From: Pseudomonas extremaustralis
Lineage (GTDB): Bacteria > Pseudomonadota > Gammaproteobacteria > Pseudomonadales > Pseudomonadaceae
Direction: 5' to 3'
NCBI RefSeq assembly: GCF_900102035.1
Contig: NZ_LT629689.1
Span: forward strand, 3,456,001-3,520,000
Length of the DNA stretch: 64,000 nucleotides
Shown: in pieces, positions 9,562-18,836 of the stretch
Layout: each line of letters opens with the position of its first letter
How positions within the stretch are numbered: the first letter of the stretch is position 1
The notes under the pieces: generated by a model
What the model was told of the DNA's origin: nothing
Databases searched by the model: none
Seen by the model: only the letters and a program-made list of their open reading frames with translations
Position numbers and translations under genes: made by a program

Positions 9562-10341
9562 TTACTTCTCGACGAAGGCGCGCTCGATCAGATAGTCACC
9601 CGGCTCACGCATCCGTGGCGAAACCTTCAGGCCGAAGCTGTTCAACACTTCGCTGGTCTCGTCCAACATGCTTGGGCTGCCGCACAGCATGGCGCGGTCG
9701 TCCTCGGGGTTGATCGGCGGCAGGCCGATATCGCGGAACAGCTTGCCACTGCGCATCAGGTCGGTCAGACGCCCCTGGTTTTCGAACGGCTCGCGGGTCA
9801 CGGTGGGGTAGTAGATCAACTTTTCACGCAGGGCTTCGCCGAAAAATTCGTTCTGCGGCAAGTGCTCGGTGATGAATTCGCGGTAGGCGACTTCGTTGAC
9901 GTAACGCACGCCGTGGCACAGGATCACTTTTTCAAAGCGCTCGTAGGTTTCCGGGTCCTGGATCACGCTCATGAACGGCGCCAAGCCAGTGCCGGTGCTG
10001 AGCAGGTACAGGTGTTTGCCCGGCTTCAAATCGTCAAGCACCAGGGTGCCGGTCGGTTTTTTGCTGATGATGATCTCGTCGCCTTCCTTCAAATGCTGCA
10101 ATTGGGAAGTCAGCGGGCCATCCGGCACCTTGATGCTGAAGAACTCCAGATGCTCTTCCCAGTTCGGGCTGGCAATGGAGTAAGCGCGCATGAGCGGGCG
10201 GCCGTTGGGCTGTTGCAGGCCGATCATCACGAACTGACCGTTCTCGAAGCGCAAGCCCGGATCGCGGGTGCACTTGAAGCTGAACAGAGTGTCGTTCCAG
10301 TGATGAACACTGAGGACACGCTCGTGGTTCATGTTGCTCAT
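9562..10341 (-). CDS. fpr: Ferredoxin--NADP+ reductase
   Basis: A 259-residue FAD enzyme that shuttles electrons between NADPH and ferredoxin or flavodoxin in the cytoplasm. It has the bacterial subclass marks: FAD-binding RAYSIASPNWEE, the NADP-domain STGTGLAPFMSV, and the C-terminal NPEDDRAMLCGSPSML. It ends with FVEK. It is divergent from the LysR regulator at 10466, an arrangement known in P. putida and P. aeruginosa, where FinR activates fpr under oxidative or iron stress. Confidence 0.95.
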   Translation of the reverse strand: MSNMNHERVLSVHHWNDTLFSFKCTRDPGLRFENGQFVMIGLQQPNGRPLMRAYSIASPNWEEHLEFFSIKVPDGPLTSQLQHLKEGDEIIISKKPTGTLVLDDLKPGKHLYLLSTGTGLAPFMSVIQDPETYERFEKVILCHGVRYVNEVAYREFITEHLPQNEFFGEALREKLIYYPTVTREPFENQGRLTDLMRSGKLFRDIGLPPINPEDDRAMLCGSPSMLDETSEVLNSFGLKVSPRMREPGDYLIERAFVEK

Positions 10342-10465
10342 GTACGGGGGACTCCTGGAGATGGGTCTGCGCCAAAGATAAGGCGCGCAATTGCACAGTA
10401 TTCTAATGGCGGCGACAATATCTGTTAACTGGATTATTAAGATAAGGGTTATCGGTTATATCGAT

Positions 10466-11392
10466 ATGCGATTTACTCTCCGTCAACTGCAAGTCTTCGT
10501 CGCCGTCGCCCAGCAGGAAAGCGTCTCACGCGCTGCTGGCCTTCTGGCCTTATCTCAATCCGCCGCCAGCACGTCGATTACCGAGCTGGAGCGTCAATCC
10601 AGCTGCCAATTGTTCGACCGCGCCGGTAAACGCCTGAGCCTCAACGCCCTGGGCCGTCAACTGTTGCCCCAGGCCGTGGCGCTGCTGGACCAGGCCAAGG
10701 AAATCGAAGACCTGCTCAACGGCAAATCCGGCTTCGGTTCCCTGGCGGTCGGCGCGACGCTGACCATCGGTAATTACCTAGCCACACTGCTGATCGGCAG
10801 CTTCATGCAGCAACACCCCGAAAGCCAAGTGAAGCTGCATGTACAGAACACTGCCCATATCGTGCACCAGGTGGCGCACTACGAAATTGACCTGGGTCTA
10901 ATCGAAGGTGACTGCAGCCACCCGGATATCGAGGTACAGACCTGGGTGGAAGACGAGCTGGTGGTGTTTTGCGCGCCACAGCATCACCTGGCCAAGCGCG
11001 GCGTAGCCACCATGGAAGAATTGACCCATGAAGCCTGGATTCTACGGGAACAAGGCTCAGGGACGCGCCTGACGTTTGACCAGGCCATGCGCCATCACCG
11101 CAGTGCGCTGAATATCCGCCTAGAGCTGGAACACACCGAGGCGATCAAGCGGGCAGTGGAGTCGGGGTTAGGGATTGGCTGCATTTCGCGCCTGGCGCTG
11201 CGCGACGCGTTCAGGCGTGGCAGCCTGGTGCCGGTGGAAACGCCGGACCTGGACCTGGCCCGGCAGTTTTACTTCATCTGGCATAAACAGAAGTACCAGA
11301 CCTCGGCCATGCGCGAGTTCCTGGAACTGTGCCGCGCTTTCACCGCTGGGGTTCAGCGCAGCGATGAAATCGTGCTGCCCAGTATTGCCTGA
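10466..11392 (+). CDS. finR: LysR-family regulator of fpr, FinR
   Basis: A 308-residue LysR-type regulator. The N-terminal winged helix-turn-helix is MRFTLRQLQVFVAVAQ...SRAAGLLALSQSAASTSITELE, followed by the periplasmic-binding-protein-like effector domain. The ATG at 10466 is chosen because LysR proteins start a few residues before the first helix; the upstream 25 codons lack similarity. The divergent position to fpr identifies it as FinR by analogy with other pseudomonads, where it responds to superoxide-type stress. The shared 124-bp intergenic region should contain its binding site. Confidence 0.85.
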   Translation: MRFTLRQLQVFVAVAQQESVSRAAGLLALSQSAASTSITELERQSSCQLFDRAGKRLSLNALGRQLLPQAVALLDQAKEIEDLLNGKSGFGSLAVGATLTIGNYLATLLIGSFMQQHPESQVKLHVQNTAHIVHQVAHYEIDLGLIEGDCSHPDIEVQTWVEDELVVFCAPQHHLAKRGVATMEELTHEAWILREQGSGTRLTFDQAMRHHRSALNIRLELEHTEAIKRAVESGLGIGCISRLALRDAFRRGSLVPVETPDLDLARQFYFIWHKQKYQTSAMREFLELCRAFTAGVQRSDEIVLPSIA

Positions 11393-11395
11393 GCC

Positions 11396-11758
11396 TTAGA
11401 CCAGAATCACGGCCCACACCAGGGTGATCATGGTCAGTGCCACGAATTGCGCGGCGCTGCCCATGTCCTTGGCGTTTTTCGACAAAGGGTGGCGGTCCAG
11501 GGAAATACGGTCGATCGCCGCCTCCACTGCCGAATTGAGCAATTCAACGATCAAGGCCAGCAGGCACACCGCAATCAGCAACGCCCGCTCCACCCGGCTG
11601 ACATGCAGGAAAAAACTCAGCGGGATCAGGATAACGTTGAGCAACACCAGTTGGCGGAACGCCGCCTCGCCGGTGAAGGCCGCGCGCAGGCCATCCAGAG
11701 AATACCCCCCTGCATTGAAGATACGTTTGATACCGGTTTGACCCTTGAAAGGCGACAT
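11396..11758 (-). CDS. dgkA: Diacylglycerol kinase DgkA
   Basis: A 120-residue integral membrane kinase that phosphorylates diacylglycerol to phosphatidic acid and so recycles lipid left from membrane-glucan synthesis. Three hydrophobic segments are visible, and the family signature ELLNSAVEAAIDR appears in the middle with both conserved Glu residues and the Asn. The start at 11758 (MSPFKGQTGIKRI) gives the usual length; an upstream in-frame start adds seven residues. The gene lies just downstream of erdR on the same strand, as in P. aeruginosa (PA3603/PA3604). Confidence 0.92.
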   Translation of the reverse strand: MSPFKGQTGIKRIFNAGGYSLDGLRAAFTGEAAFRQLVLLNVILIPLSFFLHVSRVERALLIAVCLLALIVELLNSAVEAAIDRISLDRHPLSKNAKDMGSAAQFVALTMITLVWAVILV

Positions 11759-11833
11759 AGATGTAGGCAACTGAACCAAAGAAGTGGGAAAACTAGATCA
11801 CGCAAAGTCAAAAAAGCGTGAATCGTTGACAGC

Positions 11834-12484
11834 TCAATGCTGCGAAATTGACTCAAGTTGTTGCAAGAGCAGCGCCGCCTGGGTACGGGTACGCACGCCC
11901 AGCTTGCGGAATATTGCCGTTACATGCGCCTTGATAGTCGCTTCCGACACGCTCAGCTCGTAAGCGATCTGCTTGTTCAACAGCCCTTCGCAGACCATGG
12001 TCAATACCCGGAACTGCTGGGGCGTCAGGCTGGCAAGGCCATCACGGGCTGTCTTGGCTTCTTCGGACACGTTGATGTCTTCAAACGCCTGCGGCGGCCA
12101 GGACACATCGCCATTCAACACTTTGCGCACGGCGTTCTGGATGTCCTCCATGGAGCTGGACTTGGGAATGAAACCGCTGGCGCCGAACTCCTTGGAGCGC
12201 ACCACCACGTCGGCTTCTTCCTGGGCCGAGACCATCACCACGGGGATTTGCGGGTACTGCCCGCGCAACAACACCAGCCCCGAGAAACCGTAGGCACCGG
12301 GCATGTTCAGGTCGAGCAGTACCAAGTCCCAATCGGATTTTTCGGTGAGGCGGGCTTCCAACTCGGCAATGCTGGCCACTTCGACCAAGCGGACATTCGG
12401 GCCAAGGCCCAAGGTCACCGCCTGATGCAGCGCACTGCGAAACAACGGGTGGTCATCGGCTATCAGGATTTCGTATGTGGCCAT
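11834..12484 (-). CDS. erdR: NarL/LuxR-type response regulator ErdR
   Basis: A 216-residue response regulator. Residues 1-120 form the receiver domain with acidic pocket ADD at 10-11 and phospho-acceptor Asp58 (LVLLDLNMPG). Residues about 150-212 form the LuxR-type helix-turn-helix (LTPQQFRVLTMVCEGLLNKQ). The sequence and the dgkA neighbour match ErdR of pseudomonads, which regulates ethanol and acetate metabolism genes such as the exa system and acetyl-CoA synthetase. The cognate kinase is not in the window. Confidence 0.88.
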   Translation of the reverse strand: MATYEILIADDHPLFRSALHQAVTLGLGPNVRLVEVASIAELEARLTEKSDWDLVLLDLNMPGAYGFSGLVLLRGQYPQIPVVMVSAQEEADVVVRSKEFGASGFIPKSSSMEDIQNAVRKVLNGDVSWPPQAFEDINVSEEAKTARDGLASLTPQQFRVLTMVCEGLLNKQIAYELSVSEATIKAHVTAIFRKLGVRTRTQAALLLQQLESISQH

Positions 12485-12737
12485 TGATTAAATGATCCTG
12501 GTTTTTATGGCAGCCCTGACGGGGTTCAGGGCTCGCCATTACACAAGGCGACGGCCAGGCAGCCATCGCGACAGGGTACGTTCAACGTCAAAAGCACTTT
12601 AAACGACGTCATAAATTCACGGTTGCACCCCAATCGGCGCCCAGCATGCCCAGCGCAGCCTGGAGGGTCAAGCACTACACCCACGGGCATGTTAGCGAGC
12701 GACAGATTTACAGTGCCATCATGCAAACGTCGCCTGG

Positions 12738-13457
12738 TTATACCGCCGGTATGTAGGGTGCCAGACGAGTATGGACGATATCCTCCGGGTGCAGGGGCAG
12801 TTGAAACTTGGCGGCCAGATAATGGGTACTGAATACATCGAGGTAGGCGTCCAATACTTCGCTGGCAGTGCCGTCGCCGGCCAGTTCCAGGCACAACGCG
12901 GCGACTTCGGCGGTGCAAAAATGGTCATCACGCTTGGAACGACGCAGTTTGTAGCGCGAGAGCTGCTCGGGCGCCAGGCTCAATACCGGCAAATGCTCCA
13001 GATAGGGGCTTTTACGGAACATCTTGCGCGCCTCGCTCCAGGTGCCATCCAACAGGATAAACAAAGGGCGCTTGCCTTCATCCACCATCACCGTGCTGAC
13101 GACACGCTCGGGCGCCACGAACTCGCCGGGAAACACGATGTAGGGCTGCCACTGTGGGTCAGCGAGCAGCGTGAGCAGATCCGGGTCGACTTCGGTGCGC
13201 GACCAGGCGAATGCCGTGGTGTCGTCGATCACATCGGCAATCAGCCAGCCCGTGTTGCTGGGCTTCATGGGTTCGACGTCGTGCATCAACAGGCACATGG
13301 CGCAATTGGCTTGGACTTTGGGCCGCCAGGCGCACAGGCAGTATTCAGGGATGACCCGACAGCCGGAACAGCGTTCGGCACGGGAGCCTCGATTGAGGAA
13401 GGGCCTCACGGCCCTTGCCAGGCGCTGGGTACGCAGGCGGGAGACGGCGTGGCTCAT
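12738..13457 (-). CDS. DTW-domain tRNA-uridine aminocarboxypropyltransferase (TapT-like)
   Basis: A 239-residue DTW-domain protein. The family transfers the 3-amino-3-carboxypropyl group of SAM to uridine (acp3U47) in tRNA. Seen here: an N-terminal Cys cluster CSGCRVIPEYCLC, the stretch LLMHDVEPMKPSNTG, and the DTW signature in the form LDGTWSEARKM, followed by SKRDDHFCTAEVAALCLE. The exact modified position in this organism is inferred from the family. About 250 bases separate it from erdR; these contain a GC-rich hairpin at 12512-12533 without a T run. Confidence 0.85.
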   Translation of the reverse strand: MSHAVSRLRTQRLARAVRPFLNRGSRAERCSGCRVIPEYCLCAWRPKVQANCAMCLLMHDVEPMKPSNTGWLIADVIDDTTAFAWSRTEVDPDLLTLLADPQWQPYIVFPGEFVAPERVVSTVMVDEGKRPLFILLDGTWSEARKMFRKSPYLEHLPVLSLAPEQLSRYKLRRSKRDDHFCTAEVAALCLELAGDGTASEVLDAYLDVFSTHYLAAKFQLPLHPEDIVHTRLAPYIPAV

Positions 13458-13634
13458 TGGATGCGCCGCAGAAACGGGTAAATCGACACGGGAAAAACTC
13501 GTGGAAGACGAAAGTCGCCGCAGTTTACCAGCGATACGCCTGGCTGTAGTGGCAAGGGGTCACCTATAATCGCGCGCCACTGAACGCACAGCGCAGTGGC
13601 TGGTCTATGCACCAAACCGAATCAGGAGAATGTA

Positions 13635-14075
13635 ATGCTGCGTTCCATGTTGCGTCTTGTCGCCCCGTCCGTCGCCCTTGCGCTGCTCCTGCCCTTGGGC
13701 GCCCGGGCGGCCTCGCTGCTGGAGGCCCAAATGAACAGGAAGCTGCAAAGCGTCGCAGCTGAAAGCAACAAGGACCTGCCCCGGGAAATCGACGAAAAAA
13801 CCCTGGAAGTGGCCTACACCGTTGAAGGTATGCAACTGATCGATCACCTGAGCGTCATGCCTGACCGCGCCGAAAAAATGCGCGCCAACCCCAAGGCGGT
13901 GTACTTCCAGCTGGGGCAAGCCGTCTGCCTGAACAGCGGCTATCGCGAACTGATGGCCAAAGGCGCGGTGATGCGCTACGAAATCACCGAGAACAAGACC
14001 AACCGTCCCGTGGCGTCGGTAAAGTTCATCGAAGCGGATTGCCCGGCGCCGGCTGCACAGAAGAAGAAAAAGTAA
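13635..14075 (+). CDS. Secreted PA3611-like quorum-sensing-type protein
   Basis: A 146-residue protein with a clear signal peptide (MLRSMLRLVAPSVALALLLP... cleaved near ARA-ASL). The mature part contains two cysteines (VCLNSGY and EADCPAP) that may form a disulphide, and ends in a lysine-rich tail. It resembles the secreted P. aeruginosa protein PA3611, whose genomic neighbourhood is the same. The ATG at 13635 follows an AGGAG site. The molecular role is not established. Confidence 0.75.
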   Translation: MLRSMLRLVAPSVALALLLPLGARAASLLEAQMNRKLQSVAAESNKDLPREIDEKTLEVAYTVEGMQLIDHLSVMPDRAEKMRANPKAVYFQLGQAVCLNSGYRELMAKGAVMRYEITENKTNRPVASVKFIEADCPAPAAQKKKK

Positions 14076-14451
14076 TCATCGTCTGACCTTCGCGCGCGGC
14101 TGCCCAGCGGCGCGCACTCCCCTGCTGTAACTTCCCGCAACCCGTTGAACGCCTCTTTGAATGAACGATAAGCGGTTGCCAGCCAAGGGGATTTCGGACC
14201 ATGATCGAGTCATCCCAGCCGCCCTTTCACAATGGTTTCCACGCCGTCCTGTAACATTTTCAGGGCAAAAGAAAGTTGTCCTCCTGCGACGTGCAGTGCA
14301 AAGGTTTTTAAATCACAAGGAACATACAGAGCCCGTTTGCCGACTGGCGAACATGTGCAATGCCTTGGGCATGCAGCGACACATGCAGTGTCGTGGTCCC
14401 CGGACGAATCTCTCGCCGCCGGCCCAGTCTCTGTGAAGAAGGAGAAGTTGA
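14076..14451. other. Intergenic region before the LOG gene
   Basis: 376 bases without a convincing gene: the short frames here lack ribosome-binding sites and protein-like composition. A GC-rich imperfect palindrome lies near 14094-14117, just after the secreted-protein gene. An AGAAGGAGAAG ribosome-binding stretch at the right end belongs to the LOG gene. Confidence 0.5.
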
Positions 14452-15564
14452 ATGCCTTACGAACCGAATGACAGCCTGCTTCGGTATTTTGAAGAAAATG
14501 AGGCCGACCTCACGCAGCAGGTCGAAACTCAACTCCAGCTGATCGCTCCCAATAGCCCGAATATCCCCTTGTATCGCGACATGATCCTCACCGTGCTACG
14601 CATGGCCCAGGACGATCGCGACCGCTGGAACGCCAAAATCACCCTACGGGCCATCCGCGAACTGGATTACGCCTTTCGCGTACTGGAACAGTTCAAGGGC
14701 CGGCGCAAGGTCACCGTGTTCGGCTCGGCCCGTACCCCGGTAGAAAGCCCGCTGTATGCCCTGGCCCGGGAAGTGGGTGAGACACTGGCGCGCTCGGACC
14801 TGATGGTCATCACCGGCGGCGGCGGCGGCATCATGGCCGCGGCGCACGAAGGCGCAGGCCTGGAACACAGCCTGGGCTTCAACATCACCCTGCCCTTTGA
14901 ACAGCACGCCAACGCGACCATTGACGGTACCGAGAACCTGCTGTCCTTTCACTTCTTCTTTATCCGCAAACTGTTCTTCGTCAAGGAAGCCGACGCACTG
15001 GTGCTGTGCCCAGGCGGTTTCGGCACCCTGGATGAAGCCCTGGAAGTCCTGACCCTGATCCAGACCGGCAAGAGCCCCTTGGTGCCAGTGGTACTGCTGG
15101 ATGCTCCAGGTGGCGGTTTCTGGCAGGGCGCCCTGGACTTTATCCACAATCAGCTGGAAGCCAACCGCTACATCCTACCAACCGACCTCAAGCTGTTACG
15201 GCTGGTGTATAGCGCGGAAGAAGCCGTGGAGGAGATCAACCAGTTTTATGCCAACTTCCACTCCACGCGCTGGCTGAAACGTGAGTTTGTGGTGCGCATG
15301 AATCACCCGCTCAGTGATCGGGCGCTGGCCTATTTGCAAAGCGAGTTTGCCAGCCTGCGGCTCAGTGGTGAGTTCCAGCAACTGGCCTATACCGGTGAGG
15401 AGCATGATGAGCCGAGATTCAGCCATTTGACGCGGCTGGTGTTCAACTTCAATGGGCGGGATCAGGGCCGCTTGCGGGAGTTGGTGGATTACATCAACTT
15501 GCCGGAGAACTGGGCGCAAGCAGAAGGAAAAACCCAGCAGCGGGCTGCGCCAGAGCCAGCGTGA
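14452..15564 (+). CDS. LOG-family protein (TIGR00730-like, long form)
   Basis: A 370-residue protein with a Rossmann-type LOG domain. The two signature blocks are present: the glycine-rich VITGGGGGIMAAAHEGAG, and the PGGxGTxxE motif as CPGGFGTLDEALEV. Related enzymes are phosphoribohydrolases acting on nucleoside monophosphates (cytokinin-activating LOG, bacterial PpnN). An N-terminal helical extension of about 80 residues and a C-terminal domain of about 130 residues go beyond the minimal LOG domain, so the substrate is uncertain. It has a strong ribosome-binding site and sits upstream of the recX/recA pair, converging on recX, like PA3615 of P. aeruginosa. Confidence 0.85.
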   Translation: MPYEPNDSLLRYFEENEADLTQQVETQLQLIAPNSPNIPLYRDMILTVLRMAQDDRDRWNAKITLRAIRELDYAFRVLEQFKGRRKVTVFGSARTPVESPLYALAREVGETLARSDLMVITGGGGGIMAAAHEGAGLEHSLGFNITLPFEQHANATIDGTENLLSFHFFFIRKLFFVKEADALVLCPGGFGTLDEALEVLTLIQTGKSPLVPVVLLDAPGGGFWQGALDFIHNQLEANRYILPTDLKLLRLVYSAEEAVEEINQFYANFHSTRWLKREFVVRMNHPLSDRALAYLQSEFASLRLSGEFQQLAYTGEEHDEPRFSHLTRLVFNFNGRDQGRLRELVDYINLPENWAQAEGKTQQRAAPEPA

Positions 15565-15575
15565 TTTTTGAAGGA

Positions 15576-15610
15576 AAAAAAGGCCCGCTATTTTCATAGC
15601 GGGCCTTTTT
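15576..15610. terminator. Bidirectional intrinsic terminator between the LOG gene and recX
   Basis: A perfect 10-bp stem (GGCCCGCTAT with ATAGCGGGCC, loop TTTC) has an A run on its left and a T run on its right, so it can serve both converging genes. Confidence 0.9.
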
Positions 15611-15629
15611 GGTATAGCAATCCTGCGAT

Positions 15630-16097
15630 TCAGTCGTCCATATCCCGACCGCTGAACAAGCGACTGATCATCTCCATCGAAAATCCGCGATAACTCAGGA
15701 AACGCCCCTGCTTCGCACGTTCCTTGGCATCAATGGGTAGATGACCAGAGAACTTTCGGCGCCAAGTGTCTTCCAACTGCGCCTGCCAACTGATACCGCA
15801 CTCACGCAGGGCAAGATCGATATCGGCGCGTTGCAGGCCACGTTGGCTCAGCTCATCGCGAATCCGCGCAGGGCCGTAGCCGGAGCGCGCACGGTAAGAC
15901 ACAAAACTTTCGAGGTAACGGGCTTCGGATAACAGCCCTTCTTCCGTCAAACGGTCGAGGGCGGTTTCGATCATCTCGGGTTCCGCGCCGCGCTGACGCA
16001 GCTTACGCGTCAGCTCGACTCGACCATGCTCGCGGCGAGCGAGCAGGTCCATCGCAGTGCGCCGAACGGCGACCAGTGTATCCAGTACTACTGTCAT
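15630..16097 (-). CDS. recX: RecA regulatory protein RecX
   Basis: A 155-residue protein made of three-helix repeats that inhibits RecA filaments. It begins with [20 protein letters not shown] and continues with the [20 protein letters not shown] repeat, both characteristic of RecX. The length is normal and nothing is disrupted. It lies 8 bases downstream of the recA fragment, in the operon order usual for Pseudomonas; because recA has lost its promoter, recX expression may now depend on whatever reads through the truncated gene. Confidence 0.95.
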   Translation of the reverse strand: MTVVLDTLVAVRRTAMDLLARREHGRVELTRKLRQRGAEPEMIETALDRLTEEGLLSEARYLESFVSYRARSGYGPARIRDELSQRGLQRADIDLALRECGISWQAQLEDTWRRKFSGHLPIDAKERAKQGRFLSYRGFSMEMISRLFSGRDMDD

Positions 16098-16105
16098 CGT
16101 TTGCT

Positions 16106-17032
16106 TCAGATATCAGTGTCGGCTTCTTCCACTTCTTCAACCGGTTCACGGTTGGCGGTAGCCTTCACATCTGGTGCCGGAGTCAACAGCTTGTCGCGAA
16201 TCTGCTTCTCAAGCGTGGCGGCGATATCCGGGTTATCCGCCAGGAACTTGGCCGAGTTGGCTTTGCCTTGACCGATCTTGCTGCCGTTGTAGGCATACCA
16301 GGCACCGGACTTCTCGACAAAACCGTGCAATACGCCCAGGTCGATCATCTCGCCATTCAGGTAGATACCCTTGCCGTAAAGAATCTGGAACTCAGCCTGA
16401 CGGAAAGGCGGAGCCACTTTGTTCTTCACGACTTTAACGCGGGTTTCGCTACCCACAACCTCGTCACCTTCCTTCACCGCGCCGGTACGGCGGATATCCA
16501 GACGGACCGAAGCGTAGAACTTCAGCGCGTTACCACCGGTGGTGGTTTCCGGGCTGCCGAACATCACACCGATCTTCATACGGATCTGGTTGATGAAGAT
16601 CACCAGGCAGTTGGCGTTCTTGATGTTACCGGTGATTTTACGCAGCGCCTGGGACATCAGACGGGCTTGCAGGCCCACGTGCATGTCGCCCATTTCGCCT
16701 TCGATTTCAGCCTTCGGTACCAGGGCCGCCACGGAGTCGACCACGATCACGTCGATAGCGTTGGAACGCACCAGCATGTCGGTGATTTCCAGGGCTTGCT
16801 CGCCGGTGTCCGGCTGGGAAACCAGCAGGTCGTCAACGTTGACGCCCAGCTTGCCGGCGTATTCAGGGTCCAGGGCGTGCTCGGCGTCGACGAACGCACA
16901 GGTGGCGCCCATTTTTTGCGCCTGGGCAATCACCGACAGTGTCAGGGTGGTTTTACCGGAAGATTCAGGACCGTAGATAAAGCACGTCATGCAGGATTCC
17001 GCCAAAACTGGTTCAAGTAGCTGTCCATACAT
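16106..17032 (-). pseudogene. recA: 5'-truncated recA
   Basis: From 16978 down to 16106 the frame encodes RecA from the Walker A box ([14 protein letters not shown]) to the natural C-terminus, nearly identical to other Pseudomonas RecA proteins. The first about 62 residues, including the N-terminal oligomerisation domain, are missing. They are replaced by 18 unrelated codons ([18 protein letters not shown]) that happen to give an in-frame ATG at 17032. No LexA-type CTGT-N8-ACAG box is visible upstream, and cinA, the expected neighbour, is absent. The product is probably unable to form filaments. Either the strain carries another recA elsewhere, or this lineage is recombination-deficient, or the junction is an assembly artefact. 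Confidence 0.9.
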
Positions 17033-17327
17033 CCTCTATCATCTCCCCCCCCCACGCCAAGCCCCTAAACTGTAAAAAGCGGACGGCGCTGGGGTCGAGC
17101 GCAAGAGACGGTTAACCTCCTCTTGCCTGAGGAGGTCACGTAGACGATTCTGCGTCTTGAGTGCAAATCATGTTGGTGGCCAGCCCCCTGTCTCGCTTCT
17201 TGATGAATGGCGGCGACAACCACCCTGACATTCTGTCGTTTAAACTGCACCGCTGGAGATAGAAAATAGTTGCTAATATTGAATGCTTAACAACCTGTAT
17301 GTATTTTTATAAAGGCGAACTGGACAA
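16979..17327. other. Junction between core chromosome and acquired DNA
   Basis: Homology to recA stops at about 16978. The following 350 bases carry no recognisable gene. They include a run of nine C (17045-17053) and short frames without convincing features. No tRNA gene, integrase or clear direct repeat marks the boundary, so the mechanism that removed the recA 5' end cannot be read from here. The last 60 bases, before the AT-rich gene at 17328, become AT-rich. Confidence 0.6.
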
Positions 17328-18404
17328 ATGAACAAGGCTACTATTTCCAGCTGGGCAGTGGATGCCTTTCTAGGGCTCGCAGGTAATCGAAACTGGTCTT
17401 TGGACTGGTCTTCTGAGTGGGTGTCTAGAGCGGGCAATTTCGTCGAGTCATTTGTTCTTTTTGATAAAATTGTTTTAACAGAACAGTATGCGAACCATCC
17501 GATACTGCGCGCACTTGACCCTAATAATGATATTTTTGAATTTATCTACAAACGCGAGCTGCTTAATTCAATCAATATGAGAGATGGCATAACTATAGAC
17601 TACGCACTCGACATTGAGAGCTATGATGAACTGGAAAAAGAAGGGGGGAAATGGTTCGCCCAACACGATGGCTCTGCGCATGAAAGTGAATATTGTGAGC
17701 TTATGAAATACGGCGGCATATCCATTACCCTACTCAGACTTTGGCAGCACAGCTTGCTGAATGAGATAGCAGAAAAAACGAATTCATCGTTAATTCTTCC
17801 TTTTTCTTTACAAGGCTTAACAGGAACACAAGAAAAATCTAAAAAGACACCATACCATGTTGGAAAGCTGGAGGCACTCAACAAGCACTTTCACGGGACT
17901 GTAAAAAGTATAACGGATGTAGTAGGCGAGTCATATGAAGGGATAATAGATAATGTCCCACCCTTTTTCTCTCTACTCGTTGACCAAGCATTATCTGTAG
18001 ATATGCTAGTAGACACCTTAATTTACCTTCGCCGTGACCATGGGGAGTTAAGAGCCTTGACGGACAAGCTTCAACGCGAGGTTAGTGCGGAATCAGGCGT
18101 AACCGCTAAAGGCGAAGTTGTCGCAGAGTGGTCAAAATCCTGGGATACTCTTGTAAAAAATAATTTTCAAAAGCCCAAGCTTCTACGAAGAAAAATCACT
18201 TCTGACAATGTATCCAAAGCCATTATTAAACCTACGACCGCTATTTCAACATTAATTCAGAGAATTATGGATTACAGCAACGAGATGCAATTGTATAAAC
18301 GATTTTCGATATACGGGAACATCTATGAAGAGCTTGACTCTGCTTTAGCCACAGAAGCAAAGCTAAAAGACAACCTGAATGTAAATATTGTAAATAAATT
18401 ATAA
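17328..18404 (+). CDS. Unknown AT-rich protein (358 aa) next to the defence operon
   Basis: The reading frame is long, has an AAGGCG-type site before the ATG, and its base composition is clearly more AT-rich than the surrounding Pseudomonas DNA, a sign of recent transfer. The protein is soluble, with no signal peptide, membrane segment or nucleotide-binding motif that I recognise. It is rich in Trp near the N-terminus (SSWAVDAF, NRNWSLDWSSEWVSRAG) and ends in a charged, helical region. It is convergent with the type I restriction operon. A role in defence is only guilt by association; I cannot name a family. Confidence 0.7.
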   Translation: MNKATISSWAVDAFLGLAGNRNWSLDWSSEWVSRAGNFVESFVLFDKIVLTEQYANHPILRALDPNNDIFEFIYKRELLNSINMRDGITIDYALDIESYDELEKEGGKWFAQHDGSAHESEYCELMKYGGISITLLRLWQHSLLNEIAEKTNSSLILPFSLQGLTGTQEKSKKTPYHVGKLEALNKHFHGTVKSITDVVGESYEGIIDNVPPFFSLLVDQALSVDMLVDTLIYLRRDHGELRALTDKLQREVSAESGVTAKGEVVAEWSKSWDTLVKNNFQKPKLLRRKITSDNVSKAIIKPTTAISTLIQRIMDYSNEMQLYKRFSIYGNIYEELDSALATEAKLKDNLNVNIVNKL

Positions 18405-18836
18405 ATTCATATATTTATTCGTGGCGATATTATTTAGGGCTATTTGTTAGAGCATTTTTCGGCAGACTGATGCACCCCTAGTTTTGTAGACGATAAGTGA
18501 CTGCTTTTGGCCGCACCTACCAGCAGCAACCGGAGTGAGCCGAACTAAGCGATGGCAGGCTACGAGTGGGAATAGCACCATATCGATCACGTCAGCTTAA
18601 AAGGCATGGTAAGCCGAGTTGAACGGGATTCAGCTCATGACAGAATGAACCACTTTGCGATTGCATCGAATTAATTTGCTTTGCTTACCATGAATACTCC
18701 CTTCTCGGCAAAAAACCTATGTAGCTGCTGAGGGTGGCCGGATGATCGCGGAATCTGAAGTTCCCTAATCGATAAGCTACCGTCCGCGGTTGGTGGCTAC
18801 CATACCGCGGTTCATGGGCTAGACTAGCTAGTGCAA
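18405..18836. other. Non-coding stretch between the unknown gene and hsdM
   Basis: 432 bases between two convergent genes. The left part is AT-rich like the preceding gene and the right part is of average composition. I see no gene, transposon end or terminator with confidence. Confidence 0.5.

Noticed and set aside
12512..12533. Terminator for the DTW gene
   Set aside because: A good hairpin (AGCCCTGA/TCAGGGCT) but without a T run on the minus-strand side and far from the gene end.
16076..17020. 314-residue frame antisense to recX end and recA
   Set aside because: Mirror of the conserved RecA codons, with no start signal or protein-like features.
16979..17327. Island attachment site in recA with a direct repeat
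   Set aside because: No tRNA, no integrase nearby, and no repeat of the recA junction sequence is visible within the window.
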